64,000 nt of DNA from the NCBI GenBank assembly GCA_029961685.1, contig JARWKL010000012.1, forward strand, positions 25,777,227-25,841,226, given 5' to 3'. Origin of the DNA: Aristolochia californica (Eukaryota; Streptophyta; Magnoliopsida; Piperales; Aristolochiaceae). A model generated the notes under the pieces. The model had not been told where the DNA came from and did not search any database. It saw nothing but the letters and a program-made list of their open reading frames with translations. Made by a program: the position numbers and the translations under genes. Positions 47,609 through 58,614 of the stretch are shown here, in pieces; the stretch's first letter is position 1; every line of letters starts with the position of its first letter.

Positions 47609-47630
47609 CCAATACACATGGATATATACA
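47609..47630 (+). promoter_or_regulatory. Promoter core of UBC copy B, altered G-box and TATA
   Basis: CCAAT at 47609-47613 is retained. The G-box position reads CACATG (47615-47620) and the TATA position TATATACA (47623-47630). It is aligned with 18195-18218 by the identical flanks CTTTACTTAATCGG and GACGTCGCTCGA. Confidence 0.5.
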
Positions 47631-49299
47631 GACGTCGCTCGAACAAAATAGAGTTCTTCCAATCTCAGACTTCCTCCATCCGCGAATCCACATTCTCAGC
47701 TCTGGTATTCGACGATTCCATCCGGCAGCAACTCGCCTCTATTAATTCCTATATCCCAATCACTTCCGAGGACCCCGTTCTTTGCGGTAACTCCTATTTC
47801 TATTTATCTATCGTGCCGGATCTCTGCCGCTGGATCCGTCATCTTCTTTCTCCCTTCTCTTTCTTTCTCCTTGATGATGTAGTCCAACAACTCGATTTTT
47901 CAGGTTCGTTTCCTCATTCGACGACTTGGATTATTGGCTTCAGGGCGCGATTTTGCAAAAAGGTTCTTCCTCCCTTCTTTTCTGTTTTTTTTTTTTTTTT
48001 TGAATTTGGATGGGCTTACGTTGAATATTTGGTTCTTGAACAAATCATTGGCATTTCATGTTTGGATCTTGTTTGATGTCTCATTGGTTTAGTTTAGCTT
48101 GTGAAAATCTGGAGTGGCGGTTTGTGAAGACGTCTTCATTTGTGTCTGGATGAGTTGGGAATTCGTTTATGGTTTGGCTTGGCCATAACTTTGAAGGTTG
48201 TCCTTATCCATTATACCAGTAGGTCTTCGTATTTGGATTAGGTAACTGATCAAACTATGCGCTTTTCATCCTCCTCTAGACAACCTTGATGAAGTGGATA
48301 CATCTTATTATTATTATTATTATTATTACTATATAATTTATGTAATCTTGGCCTCGAAGTAGTAGGTTTAGCTTGAGAAACTCAGAAAATTACAAGAAAG
48401 ATTTTACTGTATAGTGCTCGTGTTTCAAGTCTTCCGCTGTTCCTAGAGTGCAGAAGTCTGTAATATTCCGTTTGTCTGGATTCGCCATAAAGTTTTAACA
48501 AATGAAGAATGGTGCAGTGAAGTGTCTCTCAGTAACAACAGCAGTGAGTAGTAGGAGAAGGAGGATTTCTAAAATGTATCTCAATAACAATAATGGTGAA
48601 TTAGATGAGGGTATCTTTTATTCTTCATGTATTTAAATCTTATAGGGAATCCAGACAAATTAAATGATGAAAACTTCTGTTCACCATGAGCACCTCGCTC
48701 TGGTAAACTCCTTCCCGTTGTAATTTTGGGTCCCTGACCCTTTTGTATCATGTTATTAGTGTTTTACCTGTATTTAATAAAGCTTGTCATCATTTAAAAA
48801 AAAACACTTCTGTTCTTTAGGAACACGGTAGTTCTTGAAATATGAGCTCTATAGTCTTGTAGTTTTCTGAATTTCTGAAGTTACATCTTGTACTTCAAGG
48901 CCAAGTTCTAAATTCCAGTTTAACAAAAAGATGCTGCTGCTCACTCAATCACTCGCTTCTCACATGTACATTTATCCATGTGTCTATCTACTACTTATGT
49001 ATTAATGTCAGGACTAGTCATCATCAAAGCTTTATCCCTGCTATTTTGGGTGTTACTACATGAATTATTCTCTGACATGCTGATGTCTTCAGGGTAACTT
49101 GACCCTTAGTGATCCCTCTTCAAGTCTATTCGTATCATTGTTGGTCTTCCCCCTTTTCTTGATGGTCACTCAACTGATAATCATATGACTCTTTTCATTC
49201 CCATTCTCGAGTATGTGCAAGCCATCTCAAATTGCTTTCTTGGTGTCACATATACTTTTGCCTCTCCAATGTCCTTGAGTATGTACTTTTCTGTTATAG

Positions 49300-51264
49300 T
49301 GCCCTATTTTCTCCACACATCTGCACTGACATTCTCGTTTTTGTGGTCATCTTCTGTAAGTGTTGCTTCTTTGCTATCTCGTACACCTTAAAGCATCGTT
49401 CGTCTAATAGCCATTTGAAAATTTTTGGCCCCACCCTTTTTCTTCATGCTTCTATAAAAAAATTCTATTCACCAATCTTCACTTAACTCTTCTAAAACGT
49501 TTATTCTATGATGCATGCGCATATTCATTCACATATGAGAAAGGATTATAGACCCATGCTATTTATTTGCACTCAGTTTCTAATTTTAGCCATGGGATGT
49601 TGGTTTAATGGTTAAATTTTACTTCTTCTATTTCTTCATATTTTTTATTTCCTATCGTTCATTAGATTTTTTGACTTTTTATTGTTTTTTAATTATATAA
49701 AAGAGATTATGGAATTGTTGTAAGTATGGTGGAGAAAGTGGTAATTATGCAAATAACACGACTTTTTGAAGAGAGACAAAGTTGGGTGCCAATAATTTTG
49801 GTTGGACTTGGGTTCAAGCTGGCAGAGGAAGAAACTGAAGAAGCACTTGGACTATATATGTATGTATCATGCATGTACAGCATTTTCCCTTCTCTCTCCC
49901 CATGGGTGCAACAATGTCTAGGTCGTCCAAATAGCACCTTCTTTTCCCCTCGAGTGAGGGGTACAAAACAATGGCAGGGGAAGGAAGTGATCTGTTCAAT
50001 ACAGGAGTCATCTATCCTTTGCAGGAGTGGTCCTAGAAAAGATAAGAAATTACTTCATATTTGGGCGTCCAAATTAACATACTCAAAGATGAAGAAGAAG
50101 AGTTCAAATAGACGAGGATCATACAAAGATAAGAAAGTCCTTCATACTTACTCAAAGATAAAGAAGAAGAGTTCAAATTAGATGAGGACCTCTCAGAAGT
50201 GGGATAAGGAGATTATGGTTCTTCCAAACATTTAATGAGGTAGAACAAACTATGCCTCCATATTTGTGGTGTTCCGTTGACTCTGTCTTTAGATCTGTCA
50301 ACTAGCTCTATATTGTTTCTATTAACAAATCTTTACAAGGGATTGTTGATGGTGGCAGTTAACTATCAATTGTATGTGCAAGAAGGTATGAGCTTAGAGT
50401 TAATTTGTGCTGTAGCACTATAATTACTAGAAATCCACTTGCATGCCCATCCATTGGTTTAGCTTCATTTGATGATGCATTTTGATGTAGGACGAGGCGC
50501 GAATTTTAATTGACTTATGTGAATGTCGATTAACTATTGGAATTAGATGGGGAAAGGAAGATAGTAGAGAGGAAGAAAGGAGAATTTGGAATGAGAGATA
50601 GGAGAATTGAGAAGAATAATTTAGAAGAAGAAGAATAGAGAAGAAAGAAGAAGAAGGGGAAGAAGAAAGGGGAGGGAGAGAAGGAGAGATTTGATTTTAT
50701 TTATTCATCTTCGAAGCTACTTTCAACATCCTGTTACAACCTATAAATAATTAAATTTAAAATTCAAAATAGATAAGATCACTATCTGATCAAATCTAAT
50801 AAAATCAGAACAGATAAACTAAAATTAAATTTAGAATTTAAAATTCAAAACATATATGATCATTATTTGATCAAATCCAGTAAAATCAAGAAAGATAAAC
50901 TAAAAAAAATAAAAATAATAATAATTTTAAAAATAATTTCAACCATAATTGATGGGTCATCTGGGGCTAGATGGGCATACTGGTGTCCCCACCTCATTTT
51001 ATCTTGTAGGATCTTCACCCACTAGATCAAGTACTGGTGTCCTATAAGACTTACATATGATTAATTATTTTATTCCTTCATTGTTCTATAAGTTATTAAG
51101 TAGAAAGTTGTAGCAATTAGTATGTCTGCTTGGAAAGTGAAACTGATTTTCCAATACGCAGAGCTTTGCCAACACCTAGTTTCTATTTTTCTTATAACTT
51201 CATAGTTGGTACTACCGCATTATTCTTACATCAATCTGGGTGAATGTGGATCCATCTTTGCCTA
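49300..51264. other. 1.97-kb segment present only in UBC copy B leader intron
   Basis: Copy A passes directly from CTGTTATAG to CGACTGACAATATGG, whereas copy B has 1965 bp between them. The block contains a tandem duplication with AAAGATAAGAAA and AAGAAGAAGAGTTCAAA units (about 50035-50180), a purine-rich tract (50530-50690) and AT-rich DNA. No transposase, LTR or target duplication was recognised, so it may be an insertion in B or a deletion in A. Confidence 0.6.
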
Positions 51265-52250
51265 CGACTGACAATATGGATTTCCCTACAAATAATTTGC
51301 CTTTGTAGACAGTTCACATGAAATGATAAAGGCTGAAAAGGAGTAATTAGGAGCCACTTTTCAACATCACTCTAACATGCCCCCCAACCACCACCCACTA
51401 TCACAAAAAAAGGATGTGAGATGTCATTACATCACATATTACTAAAAGAAAAAACATATTACTGCTTTTTTATGAGATGCAAGATGGACTTGATTTTTGT
51501 CTTTATTTTTACAATTGCTGACTGGATGTTGATTTTCTTGTAAATTTTATATTTCTTCTCGAGAGTTTGCTTGCTGTCATAGAAATTTTGTTATGGAGCA
51601 GGAATATATTGTCAAATATGTTTTGATTTTGATGTCTTTTACAAGTTGTTTAAATGTCTTAGGCTACTATAGTTAGTTTTTCTCTTTTTGATCTTCTGTG
51701 CATGCTGCTTTTGCTAGTTATTTTTATTTGTCTTGAAAGCTTGTTTTCTTTTTTCTTTTTCCTTTTTCTTAAACAAGTAATCTTTTTAGGGTTCTTTTTT
51801 TATTTTTTATTTTGAAATGTTGAACGCGTTAAGTATTTTCAGGTTCTTTTGCGGGGTTTCACCTTCATGTATGGCTTTTACTATGTTTTTATGATCTCTC
51901 AAGGTGGTTCCAAATGCTTAGCTAGTTCTTACGTGTTATTGAACACAGTAATGGATTATCTGTCTTACATGATGATTGATCAGGGGGCGGGGAGATGCAC
52001 AAAGTGAAAGAATTGGGCAATACAGTTTATATTCATAATAAAGAAGATATGCTTTCTGGGGAATGGAGCTGATTAAGTTTTACATGCACTGTCTTTAGCA
52101 GGTCCATGGCAATGCATGTCATAATTTGAAATGACTGTTGAGTTGATAAATTGAGTCCTTACACTTCATTGCATCCACTATTTTTTTTCTGAAAACTGAA
52201 ATCTTGCATCTGCTGAATATTGTACCTTGCCTCACTGTTATAGGAAGGAG

Positions 52251-55200
52251 ATGTCTTCCCCAAGAAAGAGGAGAGATATGGATGTCATGAAGCTGTAAGT
52301 CAGTTGTGTTGTTAGATTTAGAGAGAGAGGGAGAGAGAGAGAGAGAGTTGTCAGTAGGGCTTTTCAGCTTTTTAAAGGATGATTAACTTCTGAACTGGTC
52401 TGCTGTTCTTTAAGGATGATGAACGATTATGCTGTGGAGCCTGTCAATGATGGTATAAATGAATTCAATGTGGAATTTCACGGCCCAAAAGAAAGTATAA
52501 AATTTTCACCCTTACTTTCCTGCTTAATTTTTTAATTATTTTATCATTTTTTCCAAGCGATGGCTGCCTGGACTTACCAGAAAAGCAGAAAATTTTAGGA
52601 TTAACAAGGTGTTCTGGTGGCACTTAAACTCCAGTGCACTTAATGGAATTGGATAATAAGAAAAGAAAATTTTGCTTCATCATTTTAGGGTTGGTGGGAT
52701 TATTTGGGTTCAAGTCAGTGCTGCTTGTCATGGGTCCAAGGGGCAGGCGGTCTCAGTCAACCTCAGACCATGGCCCTACTTGTGGATGAACTAGTTCTCT
52801 CAATATTTTCCTCTCCTATAGTTATTGGAGATTCTGCCATGTTAACTTTTTACAATCTCAGTTTTTTCTTTTTTTTTTTGCAGGCGTTTATGAGGGTGGG
52901 GTGTGGAAAGTTCGAGTAAAGCTGCCTGATGCTTACCCGTACAAGTCCCCTTCTATTGGCTTTTTAAATAAAATATTCCACCCTAATGTTTCTGAATCGT
53001 AAGCTTTTACTTTTGTTGTTCAATTTCAGTAATTTTATTTTGCTAAAGGTGAGCACCTACTTTCTCTTATTTTAAAATTAATATGATTTACAGGTCAGGT
53101 TCTGTGTGCTTGGATGTTATCAACCAATCCTGGAGCCCAATGTTTGGTAGTTCCTCCTTTTCAGATTCCTTCGATAGTTTAGTTTAGAGGATAAAAAGTC
53201 TACTGAAGTCCAATCAATGTTGGTTGCACCGTACCCTCCTGTTTCACAGTTTAGAGGTCAAGATATTGACTAGATCAATTTTTATTCTGTACAATTTTTT
53301 TTGAGAGGCGTGGCGTGATTCGAACTCGCGACCTGACGCACTGAATGTAAGAAGAATACCACTAGACCAAACGGCCATCGGTTTTATTCAGTACAGTTGT
53401 ATCTACAGTTATCTCCATTTTATCGTTTAAAAATGAAAGTGTAAGGAAAACAGATATGAAAATCAAGCATGAATAGAATAGATTTGGAGTCCATCTCTCT
53501 GTTCTTTCACGTCCTGATTAAGACAATTTTTGACTGAAACAAGAATTTGGTCTTGTAATGTTATGGGATATATGTATATTGTACTGTAGTCACTTGAGTG
53601 AAAATGATGGGGCATCATTCCTCACAGTTTGAATGTCTACATCATATCTTAGCTTTGCTGATCTATTAAGTGACTTATGGATATGTGGCTGCAGATCTTT
53701 TGAATGTATTTGAAGTGTTCCTTCCGCAGCTATTACTTTACCCCAATCCCACACATCCATTGAATCGTGATGCAGCTTCATTGATGATGAAAGACAAGCA
53801 ACAATATGAACAAAAAGTCAAAGGTGCATATCAACTTTTGGTCTTTCCCGTGTTGCTCTATTATAATTTTGAAGTTGTTAAAGTTGATGAATTTGATGCT
53901 GGAATCCTTACTGGTACTTTTGACTGGTTCTGTTTAATAGGAAAACCATTTTAAGGTCTAGTTAGCAGAAATGTAAATTCTTAACTAATAATCACTGGGA
54001 ACAAGATATTTAAATCTCAAAAACCAATTTGAACCCCTAGAATGTTGAGTACTGACAGATGATCCATCATCAAATGGAAAGCCATCATCTTGATTTGTTG
54101 GTTATTTTACATGACTTTATATTTTATATTATAGGCCCATCTTGTTCAGCGTGTTTGATTTAGTCTATGTACTATTTTTTATATTCATTGGTAGAGTAGA
54201 ATGGGAGTTATAAGGGAATAAGTGTTTTCTATGTAAAAGGGGCATTTTTATCATTTCTGTAAATTGTGACTTAAACCTAAATAAATAGCATTGGGGGTCG
54301 TGCAAAACCTTAGGGTTACTGGTAAAAATATCGTTTAAATCTAGTCGTCTTGATAAAATCTAGGTTTTTTGGATCTCCTCGGTGATTGGTTGGTAAAAAA
54401 TCAATTTTTCTTTCTTTTCTTCTGCCATAACCTTAGGGTTACTGGTTCTATCATTCTTTAAAAGATGATTCATGCTTCGATTGCCCTAAAAAGGGATTTG
54501 TTTTGAGGGATCTTGGGATGCACATCACCTATCCCTAGACCAGTGCCTGTATCATCAGTCTGCATGCTGATGTTGTGGTCTATTCTTGGAAGATCTTCTA
54601 TCTATTTGATATATAGTGTTCATTTGAGCATATATTAATTGTGCACGTCCCATTGCCCTAACCTTAATTTTTACGAAGTGGGGCTTACATCTATGGAATT
54701 TGCAGTGTTAGGATATTGAATTTGAATTTTTTGGGGATTCTATACTTTATAGAATTTGCTCACATGTTAGGTATGTCATTTTTGTTTTCTAACATGAAAG
54801 ACTCGTCACATATAAAACAAGTAAATTTAGCTAATGGGTCTAATTCCTCAGTCCATGGTGTTGGCACTGTTAACCCTGCATCATTCTTGTCTCCTCAGTC
54901 TGCTTTACTAGTTCCTAATTTTTCCTTAAATCCGTTGTCAATGAGCCAATTAACTAAGTCTATGAATTGTTCTCTAACGTTTTATCCAACTCTTTGTTTA
55001 TTTCAAGATCTTGCGACGAAAAGGACGAATGGTTCTGCGCGTGAGAGAGGTGGTTTGTATTATTTGGAGAGCCACTTACCAGATAATACACTACATGCAC
55101 TTCATACATCTGCTACATGATTACGTCATCCTTCGCCAACAAAACCAATTCAAGTTTTTCCAAAATTCCTTCCAATCTTACCTTTTAGTGCGAGTCGTGT

Positions 55201-57261
55201 CGGTTGGGCAAGCACCACTAGAGTTCCTTTCCAGCCTCACATAATAAGACAAATTAAGTATTTGAGGTTGTTCATCCTGATATTTGGGGTCCTTGTTATG
55301 TAACGAGTTTGTTTGAATTTAGGTACTTTATCTCATTTATTAATGATTTTAATAGGTGCACTTGGGTCTATCTCCTTCGAGAGAAATCTGATGTTTGTGA
55401 TATATTCAAACTCTTTTACAATGAAATAAAGATTCAGTTTTCGGTTTCTATTCATATTTTGTATACTGACAATGGTTTTGAATTCATGAATCATAAGTTT
55501 AAGTCAAAATCAAGGGATTTTTCATGAAACCTCATGTGTGTTTACTCCACAACAGAATGGAGTTGCAGAGCGTAAAAATCATCATCGACTACAAGTAGCT
55601 CTAACAATGATGTTACATATGAAGGTTCCTAAGCATTTTTGGGGTGATGCAGTATTTACTGCATGTTACTTGATCTATAACATGCCTTCATCTATCCTTG
55701 AAGGTAAAATTCTCATTCAGATTTTGTTGCCTTTAGCTCTATTGTTCTCAGTCTTTCCTCATGTTTTTGGATGTGTTTGTTTTACTCATGTTATGAGATC
55801 ATCCAAAGATAAGTTATCTCCTCGTGCAATTAAGTGTCTTTTTTGGGTATTCTCTTACTCAAAAGGGATACAAGTGTTTTTATCCACCTACTAGAAAAAC
55901 ATTTGTATCCGCACTTGTCACATTTTTTTAGGATACTCCCTTCTTTGACTCTACTACTTCCATTGATGTACCATCTTCTTCTCCAGTTTCTGAGTCAATT
56001 ATTCCTCTACCAGATGAATGATTGTCTTGGACCTATGTAGAATACCATTGTTGAGAAACCCTTGCCGGTATATCAGCGTCGATAGGATGCAAAGAAGGGC
56101 CCGTGCTATCTCAAAGAAATTATATAACCGATGTGCTGCATGAGTGTAGATTATTGGGAACTAAATTAGTAGATACTCCAATGGAAGTTGGAATCAATCT
56201 ATACGATGATCAAAGTATAGAATTGAGTGATGAAACATTGTATAGGAGATTGGTTGGGAAATTTATATATGCCACAAGTACGTACCCAAATATATCCTTT
56301 GCAGTAAGTGTAGTAAGCCAGTTTAGGGAACACTCACGGAAGATACATCTCGAAACAACTTAGAGGATATTGAGATATCTCAAGGGAGCATCAGGGAAAT
56401 GTCTTTTCTTTAAAAATAGTGGTCACTTGAAAATTGAGGCCTTCTCTGATGCAGAGTATGCTGGGTCAAAGATGACATAAAATCAACTATAAGTTACTAT
56501 GTCTTTCTGGGTGGCAATTTAATCAGTTGGAAAAACAAAATGTTGTAGCTGGATCCAGTGTATAAGTAGAATACAGGGTTATGGTATATTCATTTCAAAG
56601 AAAAAGAATTAAGTTTTTGATAATATTCTTTTGCAGCATTTAGGGGAGACTTGGCAGCAGACAGATGGGGTTGTTTCACTTTCACAATGTTATTGTGGAT
56701 AATGGCCAATTGGTGAAGCTTTTTCCTTTAATGATTTTTCACGTTGAACTCATTTTATGTATCTGAGCCATCACTTCATAATATTGTCAAGGTTTAGGAG
56801 AAGTTATTTTTCTTGCGCATTGATGTTGTATGAGACATTAAGCAGTCTGCAGATAAAACATTATAGAAGCTTAATTGTTTCCATGTTAGGAAGTTTTGTG
56901 CTTGGCAATGACTTGAAATTTTACTTTTTTCCTTATTGAAAGAAAAAGGCATGATGTATGCTTTCGTATAATGACTTCTACTACTACTGCAAAAGTAATT
57001 CAAATTTGGATATTATTTTATATTGCATTTGTTTGTTGGATAGCTGTTGTGCATATTTAAAAATTTGTCAAGCTACTGCAAAAAATGTTTACTACTCAAT
57101 GTCTCATGAACTTATTGATGGAAGGAACAGAATATTGTGAGCTTTACGCAAAGAAAGAGAGCATCACCAGCACTGCTGAAGAGAGCAGTGATGAAGACAT
57201 CAGCGATGGGCAAAGTACACGATCTAGTGATGATGAAGTTGCAGGAGAAGCTGACCCCTGA
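52251..57261 (+). CDS. UBC: Ubiquitin-conjugating enzyme E2, UBC4/5/6 class (copy B)
   Basis: Six exons with the same lengths as copy A (44, 80, 115, 53, 129, 131 nt): 52251-52294, 52415-52494, 52884-52998, 53094-53146, 53695-53823, 57131-57261, giving 183 residues. HPN (74-76) and catalytic Cys85 are intact, as is the acidic tail ending EVAGEADP. It differs from copy A by seven substitutions, all in the E2 core: S5R, S18N, I43V, E54K, D78S, D118H and G122R. The last exon and its surroundings are almost identical to copy A. Intron 4 carries a tRNA-derived insertion and intron 5 a shortened copy of the shared copia element. The open frame suggests a working gene. Changes such as E54K and D78S, close to the HPN motif, may alter partner choice or stability. 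Confidence 0.93.
52321..52347. repeat. GA dinucleotide microsatellite in UBC-B intron 1
   Basis: About 13 GA units with a GGG interruption. Copy A has only a short GAGAGAGAGGGAG stretch at the same place. Confidence 0.85.
53296..53381 (-). mobile_element. tRNA-derived retroposon (SINE-like) in UBC-B intron 4
   Basis: The minus strand has an A-box-like TGGTCTAGTGGTA and a B-box-like GAGTTCGAATC at tRNA spacing, then CTC and an A-run. It is flanked by near-identical 14-bp repeats (TTTTATTC-GTACA at 53282-53295 and 53382-53395), and copy A shows the single empty site. The A-box region resembles tRNA-Pro, but acceptor-stem pairing is poor, so this is a retroposed tRNA-like sequence and not a working tRNA gene. 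Confidence 0.72.
54096..56590 (+). mobile_element. Decayed copia element in UBC-B intron 5, duplicate of the copy-A element
   Basis: It starts with the same LTR (TGTTGG) but lacks the end of the LTR and the primer-binding site. It retains gag-pre-integrase (from 54716), integrase ([24 protein letters not shown]) and RT/RNase H pieces ([14 protein letters not shown]). It breaks off at about 56590 inside RNase H. About 1.1 kb present in copy A (25283-26370), including the 3' LTR, is deleted. Confidence 0.85.
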
Positions 57262-58614
57262 GGAACTCTCACTTGTGAAAGTTTATTGCGTTTAACACCA
57301 TCAATTTTCATTCCATGTCGTTCTGCTTTTCCATTTGTATAATTTCCTATATCTAAGTGGTTGTAAATTGTTAGTTAGAAAGGGATTTCATGCTCTCAAA
57401 ACTGAAGTGTGCCATCCACCTAGCTTTAGATGTGTCTGGATGAACAATGGAAAATTTTACAAAATAGAAGCTTTCAACATAAGACTTGGAGTGTATGTTT
57501 TTTCCATTTTTCTCCTGTCACCATTCAATTCTTTACTTTGATACCCGTTTTGTCCCCTCCAGATCCTGGTCATGCAGATGTTGAAGGGAATGGTCATTAA
57601 TAAATGAATAAATATGAAGTCACAGGTCAAAAGCAATTGAGGATGGCTGGCCGTGGAAGTACCACCATGGGCCAGAACTTGAAAAGAGAACGAGAAGGAG
57701 AGGGACAAAAGAAGAGGGGTAGTGGCAGTGGGCGAGAAAAGGGGGAGAGCAGTCCAAAATGCCAAAATCTCATTATGCTACTGCTGTTTAGTCGATTAAC
57801 AATGGTCTTCAGTTCAGCCTTATTATTTCCAAAAAATCAGCACAAATGCCATAAAAACTATGTTAGATGTTTTACTAATGACATATAGATACCCCCTTCT
57901 TATTGGATTGATTTCTATATGTTCTATCCTTTGTTCTTGTGCCGAAAGATCCAAATTCTTTTCTAGACCTTGATGTGAGATTGATTGAGCTGCATTCTCC
58001 GTATCAATTCCCTCTCATCACTGAGAACAGTGCAATTCTTCTGTCCATGCTATCTAATACGGTACTCTCCAATGGGAAATCCATATTCAGAGTTACTCGC
58101 TGAGATGGCATGGGGAGAGGATATCAATTATCAAAGCAGAAGAAGAAAATATCAAATATGAGAGAAGGAAAGAGATAAGAGAAATGAATAACCAAACGCT
58201 ACTGTTTCTACACTGCAGGATTGCTAATGGGTTTCTCATTCTCACTTCTTGTCATTGTGTAGAATCTTTTAATTGCTTCAAGGGATTCTCCTTAGAATCA
58301 AAAGTCATTCTCTGTTGTAGAATAAAATCATTCGCGAGTACCTCTGTTAAGGCATTAAATTCGTATACTTTGTTTCCATGTTGGAATATTGTTCGTAACA
58401 ACTGTTGTGACCGTTGCTGAAATAGTTTATATTAAAGTGTTATAGAGCATAAAAGAATCTGTCCAGAAGCGCCTGTAAATCGCTGCTCCTGGTGATGTCT
58501 ACAAGGCCAAGATGGACACAAAATTTTTTATCTTAATCTTCGCCTATAAATATCCGCAGCAATATGCAAAAGAAACCGTAAAAATCAACAGCCTCTAATG
58601 TCCTTCATATCCAA
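57262..58614. other. 3' flank between UBC copy B and GLR4
   Basis: Collinear with 27038-28412. No gene. A 94-codon frame at 57604-57888 is low-complexity and is interrupted in copy A. Confidence 0.6.

Larger units (their letters stand above)
46397..52250 (+). other. Upstream flank, leader and leader intron of UBC copy B
   Basis: Collinear with about 17181-20877 of copy A, apart from extra sequence at 46850-47280 and a 1.97-kb block at 49300-51264. The leader exon probably starts at about 47650. An open frame of 178 codons crosses it, but copy A breaks that frame by a 5-bp difference. No separate gene was seen. Confidence 0.5.

Noticed and set aside
47540..48076. 178-codon frame at the 5' end of UBC copy B
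   Set aside because: It covers the presumed leader and part of the leader intron. Copy A has a 5-bp difference that breaks the frame, and changes between copies are mostly non-synonymous.
53296..53381. Functional tRNA gene on the minus strand
   Set aside because: A- and B-box-like motifs are present, but the acceptor stem does not pair well and target duplications plus an A-run show retroposition.
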